Assembly (NCBI GenBank): GCA_005799495.1
Contig: SYGP01000012.1
Span: 1-64,000, forward strand
Length of the DNA stretch: 64,000 nt
Direction of reading: 5' to 3'
DNA from: Planctomycetia bacterium
Lineage (GTDB): Bacteria; Planctomycetota; Phycisphaerae; Phycisphaerales; SM1A02
The translations under genes were made by a program, and so were the position numbers. Below are positions 34,372-43,393 of this stretch, one piece after another. The notes below the pieces were generated by a model that worked only from the letters and a program-made list of their open reading frames with translations, searched no databases and was not told the origin of the DNA. Numbering within the stretch: the stretch's first letter is position 1; every line of letters starts with the position of its first letter.

Positions 34372-35514
34372 TCAGGCGTCGACGAGCGGGTGGCGATCCG
34401 CTTTCGAGAGGGTGAAGGATGTGCCCGCTGTTTCGCGGGCAAGACGCTCGGCGAGCCGCGGCAGATAGCCGCGCTCGCTGACGGTGTGCCCGCTCAGCAG
34501 AAGCGAACATCCTTGGCGGACGGCCGCGAGTTGTTCATGGTGCCGGGCTTCACCCGTGAAGAAGAGTGTGGCGCCCGCTTCGAGTGCGCTGCGGAGCAGG
34601 CCCATGCCCGCGCCCGCGCAGACAGCGACGACTTCGTGCCGCTGACCTTCGCTGCCTGGAACGATTGCCGCTTCGAGTCGACGCGCTGGGAGATGGCGGC
34701 GCAGTCGCTGCGCGATCTCCGCCGTTGTCTGCGGTTCGCTGAGGTGGACGGCACGACCTTGACCTTGGAAGGCGCTGGGATGCTGGGCAAGCGAGTGCAC
34801 TTCGATCGCTGGAGTCTCGTAGGGATGAGCAGAACGCGCCGCCGCAAGCGCCGCGGGCAGAGCCTTCGCGCCGCACACCATCTCGAGGCGAAGTTCTGGG
34901 ACACGCTCAAGTTTCCCTCGCCGACCGACTCGCGGTCGCGTCGATGCGCTGCCGAAAAATGTGCCTTCCACGACCGCTGTCGTCGAGCACTGCGAATAGG
35001 CGCCGATGCGTCCAGCGCCAGCGATCGCCATGGCGCCGCGGATGCGTTCCACTGCATCGCTCGGTGCAAACACGACGATCTTGAACGCCTCGTGGCCCGA
35101 CAGCGAAGTGGTCGGTTGCAGTGGGCGGATCAGTCCATCCCCGATCCCCTCGATCAGCCAATCGTTGATGCCGCCAGCGGCCGCATCGAGAGCGGTGTGG
35201 GGCGAGAGCAGGGCAATCCCCCTCAGCACGAGCGCTGCAACGGCTCCTGTGGCTGCATCTTGCCGGACGAGACGCTTGATGGGATCGAAAATGGGAGGGT
35301 GGTATGCCACGACCGCGTGGACGCCCAGTTCGATCGCTTCCTCCGCGACCTGCTCGGTCAGGTCGATCGTGAGAAGAACGCGTTCACAGCGAGAATCGGC
35401 ATCCCCAGCGAGAAGTCCCACATTGTCCCAGTCGGCGGCCAGTGAGGGCGGTGCGACTTGCGCGAGAGCGCGGGCGAGATCTCCGACGCGGCGAGCCTTC
35501 CTTGGCATCGCCAA
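34372..35514 (-). CDS. NIF3/YbgI-family dinuclear-metal protein with inserted PII-like domain
   Basis: This is a 380-residue member of the widespread NIF3 family (GTP cyclohydrolase 1 type 2-like). These form hexameric toroids with a two-metal site; the cellular role is not settled. Conserved parts are DWDNVGLLAGD, VHAVVAYHPPIFDPIKRL (His ligand), SPHTALDAAAGGINDWL (His and Asp) and, near the end, TGEARHHEQL and SGHTVSERGY (His and Glu). Between them, about residues 140-255, lies the long insert typical of the bacterial YqfO type, with a PII/CutA-like fold (FKIVVFAPSDAVERIRGAMA, SAHPYETPAIEV). It starts 72 bp from the divergent PhoH gene. Confidence 0.9.
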   Translation of the reverse strand: MAMPRKARRVGDLARALAQVAPPSLAADWDNVGLLAGDADSRCERVLLTIDLTEQVAEEAIELGVHAVVAYHPPIFDPIKRLVRQDAATGAVAALVLRGIALLSPHTALDAAAGGINDWLIEGIGDGLIRPLQPTTSLSGHEAFKIVVFAPSDAVERIRGAMAIAGAGRIGAYSQCSTTAVVEGTFFGSASTRPRVGRRGKLERVPELRLEMVCGAKALPAALAAARSAHPYETPAIEVHSLAQHPSAFQGQGRAVHLSEPQTTAEIAQRLRRHLPARRLEAAIVPGSEGQRHEVVAVCAGAGMGLLRSALEAGATLFFTGEARHHEQLAAVRQGCSLLLSGHTVSERGYLPRLAERLARETAGTSFTLSKADRHPLVDA

Positions 35515-35586
35515 ACGGTACCCGCCGTCCAGATTTCATGCATCTTGAAAGTGGAATCGCGCGTCGGAAACCTAGAATGTGGAAAC

Positions 35587-37035
35587 ATGGTTCACGGCAC
35601 GCAGGCGGGTTCGGTTCCCGAACAGTCCAAGCGATCGGAAGATTCCACAGCGGGTGATGCGCAGGTGCGCAAGCATTTCGTGCTCGATACGAATGTGCTG
35701 CTCCACAATCCCCAGTCCCTGTTCAAGTTCGAAGAGCACGAGGTGGTGATTCCCCTCGCAGTCCTCGAAGAACTGGACACCTTCAAGAAGAACAATGATG
35801 AGAAGGGGCGGAACGCGCGGCAGGTGATCCGATCGCTCGATCGCCTGCGTGGGATGGGGCATCTGTTTGATGGCGTCGTGTGGAATGAGCAGGGTGGTTC
35901 GGTGAAGGTGGTTCGCTTGAAGCCCGCCGAGTCCTTCGATCTTGATCTGGCGATCGCCGACAATCGCATCATCGCGGTGGCCCATGCGTTGAACGCATCC
36001 GGCCTGCGCACCATCTTCGTGTCGAAGGACATCAATGCCCGCGTCAAGTGCGATGCGATCGGCGTGACTGCCGAGGACTTCGAAGCGGACCGCGTGGATG
36101 CCGACTGGCTCGATACAGGCTTTTTCATCAGTCGCGTGCCGCGCGATGTGATCGATGACCTGTACTCGGAGCGGCAGCTTCCCATCCATCGCCTCGAGGC
36201 GGTTCCCAATGCGATTCCGATCGTGGAGGGGGAGCAGCAGGGCATCCTGCCGAACCACTTCGTGTCGCTGATCGATGAGAGTGACCCCTCGCATACCGGA
36301 CTTGCCCGTCGGCTGGGTGATACTGGACATCTCATCCCCGTCACCGGTCCGCGCAAGCCGATCTACGGCGTGATCGCGCGCAATGTGCAGCAAACGATGG
36401 CACTCGATCTGCTGCTCGATGACGAGGTGAAGCTGGTCACGCTGATCGGACCTGCCGGCACGGGCAAGACGCTTATGGCGATCGCATCGGGCATGCACAA
36501 GGTGTTCAAGGAGGAGCGTTTCGACAAGCTGCTCGTCGCCCGCCCCATCATGCCGCTCGGGCGCGACATCGGCTACCTGCCAGGCGACAAGGATGAGAAG
36601 TTGTCGATGTGGATGCAGCCCATCTTCGACAACATCGCCTATCTGCTTTCCACGCGTGGCGGGCACACGAGCAGCGAGCCTGACAGCAAGTCGACCGAGC
36701 AGCGCATTGACCAGTTGGTTGCGTCGCGCAAGTTGGTGTTGGAGCCGATCACCTACATCCGCGGGCGAAGCATTCCACACCAGTTCATCATCGTGGACGA
36801 GGCGCAGAACCTCTCGCCGCATGAGGTGAAGACGATCGTGTCACGTGTTGGGGATGGAACGAAGATCGTGTTGTGCGGCGACATCGGGCAGATCGACAAC
36901 CCCTACCTCGACGCGTCCAGCAATGGTCTGTCGCATCTCATCGAGCGCATGAAGGGTCATCGGATCGCAGGCCACGTCACGCTCTCCAAGACGGAGCGGA
37001 GTGAACTCGCCAGCATCGCAGCCGAAATGCTCTGA
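35587..37035 (+). CDS. phoH: PIN-domain and PhoH-type ATPase fusion (PhoH2/YlaK-like)
   Basis: This is a 482-residue two-domain protein. The PIN nuclease-like half (about residues 30-180) has HFVLDTNVLLHNPQSLFKFE, LAVLEELDTFKKNNDEKGRN and DLDLAIADNRIIAVA with the acidic metal ligands. The PhoH ATPase half has LIGPAGTGKTLMAIASGMHK (Walker A), ARPIMPLGRDIGYLPGDKDE and FIIVDEAQNLSPHEV (Walker B). This architecture is reported to act as an RNA helicase-RNase in other bacteria; here the activity is inferred. The ATG at 35587 is used; the upstream frame overlaps the divergent NIF3 gene. The 3' end overlaps the convergent pabB gene by 195 bp. Confidence 0.92.
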   Translation: MVHGTQAGSVPEQSKRSEDSTAGDAQVRKHFVLDTNVLLHNPQSLFKFEEHEVVIPLAVLEELDTFKKNNDEKGRNARQVIRSLDRLRGMGHLFDGVVWNEQGGSVKVVRLKPAESFDLDLAIADNRIIAVAHALNASGLRTIFVSKDINARVKCDAIGVTAEDFEADRVDADWLDTGFFISRVPRDVIDDLYSERQLPIHRLEAVPNAIPIVEGEQQGILPNHFVSLIDESDPSHTGLARRLGDTGHLIPVTGPRKPIYGVIARNVQQTMALDLLLDDEVKLVTLIGPAGTGKTLMAIASGMHKVFKEERFDKLLVARPIMPLGRDIGYLPGDKDEKLSMWMQPIFDNIAYLLSTRGGHTSSEPDSKSTEQRIDQLVASRKLVLEPITYIRGRSIPHQFIIVDEAQNLSPHEVKTIVSRVGDGTKIVLCGDIGQIDNPYLDASSNGLSHLIERMKGHRIAGHVTLSKTERSELASIAAEML

Positions 37036-38397
37036 CGGGGTCTCGGCCGCATTGGCGAGTGCGTTCATGAACACCTGCGTCTTGGTGATGCACTCGAGGT
37101 GTTCATCTGCCGCAACGCTGTCTGCCACGATGCCGCAGCCGGCGTTGTAGTCGATGTCCCAGCGGTCGCCCGCGTCGCGCGTCAGTCGTGCCGTGCGGAT
37201 CGCCACGGAAAAGTGCGAACTTCCGCAGCGGCTCGCCATGCCGATCGCACCGCAGTACGCGCTGCGCGGACCTGCCTCCAGTGCATCAATGACCTGCATG
37301 GCGCGCACCTTTGGCGCACCCGTCACGGACCCTGGCGGGAAGCACGCGGCAAAGGTGGCGGAGAGCGGCAGACGCTCGGGCAGCGTTCCCGAGACTTCCG
37401 CGACGGACTGCAACACCGTGGAGTGATGCTCGATCGAGCGCCGTTCGGTGACGGTGATCGATCCGATCTCGCAGATACGACCAAGATCGTTGCGCATGAG
37501 ATCGACGATCATGTTGAGCTCCGCCGCATCCTTGTTGCTCGACCGCAAATCTTCCGGATCGTGTCCCGCTGGGCGTGTGCCCTTCATGGGGCGTGTCGAG
37601 ATGCGGCGCGATGCGCCATCCACGGACAGGAAGAGTTCGGGGCTCAGGGACAGCAGCGATGTATGGGCATCGAGTTCGAGGAACGCGCCATGTCGTGGGG
37701 CTGTCGTCGCGAGCGCGTGGAGCGCCAGTGCGCGCGGGGAGCCAGCGATTGCTGCACGGAAACCACGCGTGATGTTCGCTTGAAAGATGTCTCCTGCGCG
37801 GATGAGTTCTCGGGTGCGTTCGACCATCGCCTCGAAGGTCGCGCGTCCTGCGGCACTGTCGCGGTCGAGCGAGCGGCGCACCTCGAATCGCTGCGGCCGC
37901 AGGAGGGTGGAACTGTCGATCCACTCCTCCGGTCCATCGCCGATCGCCTCTCCCACGTCGAACCACTGGCCTGTGGCATGGCAGTGCACGGCGGCGCGGG
38001 GAACATCGCAGAGCACGGCATCGGGCCAGAGTTGCCCAGCCGAAAGCGATCCCGCCCCATCGCGCAGACGCGCGGCGGGTTCGAACATCGCGCCGCACTC
38101 GTAGCCAACGAAACCGATCCAGCCGCCCGCAAAGGGCAGGGTGATCTCCCCACAGCGAATCGGCGGACAGCGCGAGCCGAGGCGGTCGAGTGCGGCCTCG
38201 AGTTGCGCACGGCCATGCTGTTGCCGATTCACGCGAACGCATGCTCGGCGCGGGGCAAACACACTGAAGCGTGAGTGGCGGGTGGGCGGACCACCGCTGA
38301 TGAGCGAGAGGAGTGGCAGTTCCCTCTTCCAGAAACGCATGACGCGCAGAGGAGAACATCTCCACGGCAGCGGACGAACAAGAGGCGTTTCCGACAT
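36841..38397 (-). CDS. pabB: Aminodeoxychorismate synthase component I (PabB)
   Basis: This is a chorismate-using enzyme of the TrpE/PabB family that makes aminodeoxychorismate for folate. PabB rather than TrpE is favoured by RPMKGTRPAG, where Lys sits at the position that is Ala in anthranilate synthase. Other motifs are AGDIFQANITRGF, SLSPELFLSVDG, ELNMIVDLMRNDLGRI, HSTVLQSVAEVSG and CFPPGSVTGAPKVRAM. The conserved core ends near ECITKTQVFMNALANA (residue about 450). The remaining 65 codons lie opposite the PhoH coding 3' end and look like an unselected tail, so the overlap probably came from loss of the original stop. No pabA or pabC is adjacent. It diverges from ppdK by about 100 bp. Confidence 0.9.
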   Translation of the reverse strand: MSETPLVRPLPWRCSPLRVMRFWKRELPLLSLISGGPPTRHSRFSVFAPRRACVRVNRQQHGRAQLEAALDRLGSRCPPIRCGEITLPFAGGWIGFVGYECGAMFEPAARLRDGAGSLSAGQLWPDAVLCDVPRAAVHCHATGQWFDVGEAIGDGPEEWIDSSTLLRPQRFEVRRSLDRDSAAGRATFEAMVERTRELIRAGDIFQANITRGFRAAIAGSPRALALHALATTAPRHGAFLELDAHTSLLSLSPELFLSVDGASRRISTRPMKGTRPAGHDPEDLRSSNKDAAELNMIVDLMRNDLGRICEIGSITVTERRSIEHHSTVLQSVAEVSGTLPERLPLSATFAACFPPGSVTGAPKVRAMQVIDALEAGPRSAYCGAIGMASRCGSSHFSVAIRTARLTRDAGDRWDIDYNAGCGIVADSVAADEHLECITKTQVFMNALANAAETPSEHFGCDAGEFTPLRLGERDVACDPMTLHALDEMRQTIAGRVEVGVVDLPDVAAQHDLRSIPNT

Positions 38398-38501
38398 GGA
38401 TGCATGGTAGGAGCATTGCGAGGGATTTCCTGCGTTCTTGCGCGTTCGTCGGATGGTGAGCGCTCCTTCGATAGACTTCGAAATCCTGCACGGAACCCCC
38501 T

Positions 38502-41234
38502 ATGCCAGCCATGACCACACGACGGACGAAACCCTCCCGCACCCAACCCTCGCGAAAGAGCGCGGCAAAGAAGACTCGAACCGCCGAGAGAGCCCGCGGT
38601 CGAGCGACCAAGCGCGTGTACTACTTTGGCGCGACCAAGACCGAGGGGCGCATGGATCAGAAGATGCTGCTCGGTGGCAAGGGAGCGAACCTTGCGGACA
38701 TGACTTCCATCGGTCTGCCGGTGCCGCCCGGATTCACGATCACCACCGAGACCTGCGGGGAGTACTCGCGCGGCGGGAACCGATTGCCGAGCGGACTGAT
38801 GGATGAGGTGCGCCGAAACATCACGCTGCTCGAGCGCGAACTCGGCAAGAAGTTCGGCGATCGGCGCAATCCGCTGTTGGTCTCCGTGCGTTCGGGTGCT
38901 GCGGTGAGCATGCCTGGCATGATGGACACTGTGTTGAACCTCGGTCTGACGGATGAGGTGGTTGCTGGGATGGCGGCGACGACGGGGAACCCGCGGTTCG
39001 CGTACGACGCCTATCGGCGTCTCATCAACATGTTCGGCGATGTCGTGATGGGTGTCGATCACCATCACTTTGAGCACGCGTTCAATGCCATCAAGTCTCG
39101 GTACGGCGTGTCGGAAGACACGGCGGTTCCAGAAGATGGGCTGAAGGAGCTTTGCATCGCGTATCAGTCGGTGTACCGCCAGCATGTCGGCGAGCCGTTC
39201 CCGCAGGATCCGCTGAAGCAGCTCGAACAGTCGGTGCAGGCCGTGTTCCGCAGTTGGAACGGCGACCGCGCCGTGGCCTATCGCCGCATCAACGAGATCA
39301 AGGGGTTGGTCGGCACCGCGGTCAATGTGCAGGCGATGGCCTACGGCAACATGGGCGAGGATTCGGGAACGGGAGTTGCGTTCACTCGTGACCCTTCCAC
39401 GGGTGAGAATGTGTTTTACGGCGAGTTCCTGGTGAACGCGCAGGGCGAGGATGTGGTGGCCGGGATTCGAACGCCGCGCCCGATCAGCGAGATGCAGGAG
39501 TGGAACGCCAAGGTATGGAAGCAGCTGCTGGCGGTGCGCAAGAAGTTGGAGCGGCACTACAAGGACATGCAGGACATCGAGTTCACGGTCGAGCGTGGTC
39601 GCCTCTTCATGCTGCAAACGCGCACGGGCAAGCGAAACGGTGTTGCGTCGGTGCGGACGGCGGTCGAGATGGTGAAGGAGCGACTGATTGATGAACGGAC
39701 CGCCCTGAAGCGGATTCCAGCGGGGGATCTCGTGCAGTTGCTGCTTCCCTATTTCTCCGAGCAGGACAAGCGCGGCGCAGAGGTCCTGACACGCGGCATC
39801 GCTGCGAGCCCGGGAGCTGCTTCGGGCAAGTTGGCGTTCACGGCCGCCGAGGCGGTCGATCGCACGAACGCGGGCGAGTCGGTGTTGCTGATTCGCCGCG
39901 AGACTTCTCCCGAGGATGTTGCGGGCATGCACAAGGCTGTCGGCATCCTGACTTCGACGGGCGGCAAGACGAGCCACGCAGCGGTGGTGGCGGTGGGTTG
40001 GGGCAAGTGCTGTGTGGTCGGTGCGGGAGACCTGTCGATCGATGCGGAGGCCGGCACGGTGACAATTCATGGGCGAACCTTCGGGCGGTCCGACATGCTC
40101 TCGATCGACGGTTCCACCGGCGAAGTCATCGTGGGCGCGCTTCCGCGCACGGTTCCGCAGTCGATTTCAGGGGACTTTGCGCAAGTGATGAAGTGGTCGC
40201 AGAAGTACGCGACGATGGGCGTTCGGGCGAATGCGGATACGCCTGCCGATGCTCGTCGCGCACGCGAGTTCGGTGCTATCGGCATTGGCCTCTGCCGAAC
40301 CGAGCACATGTTCTTCGAGTCGGATCGCATCCAGGCCGTGCGGCAGATGATCCTTTCCGAACGCCTGAGCGATCGCGAGATCGCGCTCGCGCGGCTCCTG
40401 CCATTCCAGCGCGCGGACTTCGTGGGCATCTTTACGGCGATGGAGGGGCTGCCAGTCACCGTGCGACTTCTTGATCCGCCGTTGCACGAGTTCGTCCCGC
40501 ATGAGGAGGCGGCGCAGCAGTCCCTTGCGGATGCGGCTGGGGTCACGCTCGCCGATGTGCAGCGACGCGTGGCGCAGCTCCATGAGGCGAATCCGATGCT
40601 CGGTCATCGCGGCTGTCGCCTCGCCGTGACGTACCCGGAGATCCTCGTGATGCAGGTTCGTGCGATTGTCGAGGCTGCGGCGGATTGCCATGCGGAGGGA
40701 ATCGATGCGCGCCCCGAAATCATGATTCCGCTGATCGGCACGCGCCGTGAGTTGGCGATTCTGCGCGAACTGACGGAGCGGACGGTGACAGAGGTGCTCT
40801 CACAGCGCAACCTCCGCAAGCTCCAGATTCCGATCGGCACGATGATCGAGATTCCACGCGCAGCGGTGACTGCCGACGAGATCGCTGAGGTGGCGGAGTT
40901 CTTCTCCTTCGGTACCAATGATCTCACGCAGATGACATTCGGCTTCAGCCGTGATGACATCGGCTCGTTCATGCCGTCGTATCTCGAGCAGGGCATCGTG
41001 GACAAGGATCCCTTCCAGTCGATTGATGTGGATGGCGTGGGATCGCTCGTGTCCATGGCGTGTGCGAAGGGACGCGCCAAGCGCGCAAAGCTCAAGCTCG
41101 GCGTTTGCGGCGAGCATGGCGGCGACCCCGCATCGATCCGCTTCTTCCAGAAGTGCGGCCTCGACTATGTGTCCTGCTCTCCCTTCCGCGTTCCTGTGGC
41201 GCGGCTCTCCGCAGCACAGGCGGCGCTCGGTTGA
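38502..41234 (+). CDS. ppdK: Pyruvate, phosphate dikinase
   Basis: PPDK interconverts pyruvate, ATP and phosphate with phosphoenolpyruvate, AMP and pyrophosphate. The 910-residue protein has an unusual Lys/Arg/Ser-rich tail of about 37 residues before the family start (YYFGATKTEGRMDQKMLLGG). The ATP-grasp domain follows (SVRSGAAVSMPGMMDTVLN). The swivelling domain carries GGKTSHAAVVAVGWGKCCVV with the catalytic His, and the PEP/pyruvate TIM barrel has CRTEHMFF, GTMIEIPRAA, FGTNDLTQMTFG and GVCGEHGGDPASIRFF. Length apart from the tail is normal. It leads an 11 kb plus-strand run, and the CBM9-like gene begins a few bases after its end. With malic enzyme it could run pyruvate to PEP. Confidence 0.96.
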   Translation: MPAMTTRRTKPSRTQPSRKSAAKKTRTAERARGRATKRVYYFGATKTEGRMDQKMLLGGKGANLADMTSIGLPVPPGFTITTETCGEYSRGGNRLPSGLMDEVRRNITLLERELGKKFGDRRNPLLVSVRSGAAVSMPGMMDTVLNLGLTDEVVAGMAATTGNPRFAYDAYRRLINMFGDVVMGVDHHHFEHAFNAIKSRYGVSEDTAVPEDGLKELCIAYQSVYRQHVGEPFPQDPLKQLEQSVQAVFRSWNGDRAVAYRRINEIKGLVGTAVNVQAMAYGNMGEDSGTGVAFTRDPSTGENVFYGEFLVNAQGEDVVAGIRTPRPISEMQEWNAKVWKQLLAVRKKLERHYKDMQDIEFTVERGRLFMLQTRTGKRNGVASVRTAVEMVKERLIDERTALKRIPAGDLVQLLLPYFSEQDKRGAEVLTRGIAASPGAASGKLAFTAAEAVDRTNAGESVLLIRRETSPEDVAGMHKAVGILTSTGGKTSHAAVVAVGWGKCCVVGAGDLSIDAEAGTVTIHGRTFGRSDMLSIDGSTGEVIVGALPRTVPQSISGDFAQVMKWSQKYATMGVRANADTPADARRAREFGAIGIGLCRTEHMFFESDRIQAVRQMILSERLSDREIALARLLPFQRADFVGIFTAMEGLPVTVRLLDPPLHEFVPHEEAAQQSLADAAGVTLADVQRRVAQLHEANPMLGHRGCRLAVTYPEILVMQVRAIVEAAADCHAEGIDARPEIMIPLIGTRRELAILRELTERTVTEVLSQRNLRKLQIPIGTMIEIPRAAVTADEIAEVAEFFSFGTNDLTQMTFGFSRDDIGSFMPSYLEQGIVDKDPFQSIDVDGVGSLVSMACAKGRAKRAKLKLGVCGEHGGDPASIRFFQKCGLDYVSCSPFRVPVARLSAAQAALG

Positions 41235-41242
41235 ACGCAGCG

Positions 41243-42100
41243 GTGCGGGATGCCGCATCCGTCGCCGTGCGTCTCGCGGCGGGTGCTGTGGGTGCTGTGG
41301 CGTGGCTCGGGGCCGTTGGATGCTCCGAGCCGCGCACGATTCGGGCACCCTTTGCCTTGACCGCTCCAGTCATCGACGGTCGCGGTGACGATGCGGTCTG
41401 GCAGAGTGCCGCCTGGAGCGCTGACTTCGTGGATATCGAGGGACCTGAACGCCCGACGCCGCGGCAGCGCACGCGGGTGAAGATGGCGTGGAGCGATGTC
41501 GGACTTTTCATTCTGGCGGAGCTGGATGAAATCGATCTCTGGGCGACGCTGCGTACGCACGACGAGATCGTGTTCCACGACAATGACTTTGAGGTGTTCA
41601 TTGATCCCGATGGAGATGGCCGCGAGTACTACGAGATCGAGGTCAATGCATACGGGACGGTGTTCGATCTCTATCTGCCGGTTGCGTACCGCGCGGGCGG
41701 GATAGCGAACCATGGATGGACCGCCCGCGGGATGCGGTTGGCGATCGCCCTCGATGGCACCGTGAACGACAATCGAGATCGTGACCGAGGATGGACGGTC
41801 GAGATGGAACTGCCTTGGACGCTCTTCGAGCCGGTCGCGACCGATGCGAATGGTGTGGGCGTCATGACTTTCCAGCAGTGCAAGCGTCCGCCGATTGCCG
41901 GAGACGCTTGGCGAATCAACTTCTCCCGTGTCCAGTGGCAACTCGAGCGTGTCGGTACTGGATACGGAAAGGTGCCGGGGCGCGCCGAGGACAATTGGGT
42001 GTGGACGCCGCAGTGGATGATCGACATGCATGTTCCGCAGAGGTGGGGGCGGGTGGTGTTTGATGCGCCCCGCGCATTTTCGGGAGGTCGAGCGCAGTAG
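41243..42100 (+). CDS. Lipoprotein with carbohydrate-binding family 9-like domain
   Basis: This encodes about 285 residues. The start codon is not ATG: GTG at 41243, or a TTG at 41231 overlapping the ppdK stop. The signal peptide ends in the lipobox LGAVGC. The mature part has the CBM9/DOMON-like jelly-roll pattern seen in exported sugar- or cytochrome-binding proteins: APVIDGRGDDAVWQSAAWSA, VKMAWSDVGLFILAELDEID, HDNDFEVFIDPDGDGREYYE, GWTVEMELPWTLF and WRINFSRVQWQ. No catalytic domain is attached. It may bind a glycan at the cell surface. The close spacing to ppdK is probably incidental. The HIT gene starts 10 bp after its stop. Confidence 0.82.
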   Translation: MRDAASVAVRLAAGAVGAVAWLGAVGCSEPRTIRAPFALTAPVIDGRGDDAVWQSAAWSADFVDIEGPERPTPRQRTRVKMAWSDVGLFILAELDEIDLWATLRTHDEIVFHDNDFEVFIDPDGDGREYYEIEVNAYGTVFDLYLPVAYRAGGIANHGWTARGMRLAIALDGTVNDNRDRDRGWTVEMELPWTLFEPVATDANGVGVMTFQQCKRPPIAGDAWRINFSRVQWQLERVGTGYGKVPGRAEDNWVWTPQWMIDMHVPQRWGRVVFDAPRAFSGGRAQ

Positions 42101-42110
42101 CCTGCGCCGA

Positions 42111-42527
42111 ATGCCGAGCATCTTCACGCGGATCATTCGCCACGAGATCCCAGCACACTTCGTCCTTGAGGAGCCGCATGTCGTGGCCTTTCTGGACATC
42201 GCGCCGCTCTCGCGCGGGCATGTGCTGGTTGTGCCAGTGGAAGAGAAGGAGTTCCTCCATCAGCTGAGTCCGGCTTCCGCGGAGGCGGTGGGTCGTGTGC
42301 TGCAGAGGGTGGCGGCGGCAGTCGTCGATGCCACGGGAACGCCGGACTACAACATCCTGCAGAACAACGGGGCGCCAGCGCACCAAGCGGTTCCTCATGT
42401 GCACTTCCATGTGATTCCTCGGCAGGCGAGTGGTGCTGGTCTCTCTCTGCAGTGGCGCTCGGGCGCACTCGATGCGGCCGATGCAGGCGTGTTGGTCGCG
42501 GCCATTCGCCAGCGTCTGAACGCGTGA
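42111..42527 (+). CDS. HIT-family nucleotide-binding protein (Hint-like)
   Basis: This is a 138-residue histidine-triad protein starting MPSIFTRIIRHEIPAHFVLE, as in Hint-type phosphoramidate hydrolases. The active-site triad is PHVHFHVIPR (His96, 98, 100). FLDIAPLSRGHVLVVP and YNILQNNGAPAHQAV complete the fold. Such proteins hydrolyse AMP-N or related nucleotidyl bonds, but the physiological substrate is rarely known. The ATG at 42111 lies 10 bp after the CBM9-like gene. The birA gene starts 5 bp after its stop. Confidence 0.93.
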   Translation: MPSIFTRIIRHEIPAHFVLEEPHVVAFLDIAPLSRGHVLVVPVEEKEFLHQLSPASAEAVGRVLQRVAAAVVDATGTPDYNILQNNGAPAHQAVPHVHFHVIPRQASGAGLSLQWRSGALDAADAGVLVAAIRQRLNA

Positions 42528-42532
42528 TCTCT

Positions 42533-43318
42533 ATGGCTCGACCCCTGGATGCGTGGCCTGATGTGCTCGAGGCGGTGTGTGCATCGAACGCGACCTTCAC
42601 TTGTGTTCAGGTGATCCGAAGCACCGCATCGACGCAGGACATCGCGCGGGGCGCGGAGGTGGGGTGTGTGATCGTTGCGGGCAGGCAGACTGGCGGTCGT
42701 GGTCGGCAGGGGAGAGCGTGGGCCGATACGGGTGATGAAGGACTGGCGATCAGCTTCACGGCACCGAACGATGCGCGCGCGTGGGTTTCCCTTTCGGTCG
42801 CTCTCGCCGCAGCGGAGGCGAGCGAGGATGTCTGTCTGGACACGAGTGGGACTGCACCGATCGTTCAACTGAAGTTTCCGAATGACCTCATGGTTGCGGG
42901 GCGCAAGTTGGGCGGCATCCTGGTGGAACGCGCTGGAGGCAAGACCATCATCGGCGTCGGGATCAACTGCGCGCAGCGTTCGTTTCCACCGGCGCTTGCG
43001 CAGCGAGCGACGAGTCTCGCGCTGCAGGGCTTCGTGGTGGATCGCTGTGATCTTGCGTGTCGCCTGATCGCACGCGTCGATCAGTGGCTGCATGCGGATG
43101 CGGAGAATGTCGCGAGCAGCTTTCGGCAGCGTGACGCCCTTCGCGGGCAGGTGAGGCAGTTCGTGACGCCCGGCGGGATGGTCGAGGGAATGGTGATCGA
43201 TGTCGATCCGTTGCGTGGCATCGTGGTGCGAACCAGTCGTGGGGATCAGGTGCTGCCACCTGAGCAGACCAGCGTTTTTGTGGAGGAAGATCGGTATGGA
43301 AGCACCCAGAGCCCGTGA
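42533..43318 (+). CDS. birA: Biotin-[acetyl-CoA-carboxylase] ligase without HTH domain
   Basis: This enzyme attaches biotin to carboxylase carrier proteins through biotinyl-AMP. The 261-residue product has the biotin/ATP loop GRQTGGRGRQGRAW, VQLKFPNDLMVAGRKLGGIL and TIIGVGINCAQR, then an SH3-like C-terminal domain (GGMVEGMVIDVDPLRGIVVR). It begins directly at the catalytic domain, so unlike E. coli BirA it has no repressor HTH and is monofunctional. Its substrate carrier protein is not in the window. The gene sits within the ppdK-to-FAD oxidoreductase run. Confidence 0.93.
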   Translation: MARPLDAWPDVLEAVCASNATFTCVQVIRSTASTQDIARGAEVGCVIVAGRQTGGRGRQGRAWADTGDEGLAISFTAPNDARAWVSLSVALAAAEASEDVCLDTSGTAPIVQLKFPNDLMVAGRKLGGILVERAGGKTIIGVGINCAQRSFPPALAQRATSLALQGFVVDRCDLACRLIARVDQWLHADAENVASSFRQRDALRGQVRQFVTPGGMVEGMVIDVDPLRGIVVRTSRGDQVLPPEQTSVFVEEDRYGSTQSP

Positions 43319-43393
43319 ACTTCGCGGGAAAGCGCTGGGATGATTGAGGTTGCTGCCGCAAATGACCGATGCAGGCGTATTCTGATCTGCCCG

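Noticed and set aside
38229-40070. A 613-codon minus-strand frame
   Set aside because: It is antisense to ppdK and continues into pabB; ppdK shows all family motifs, so this is a by-product of high GC content.
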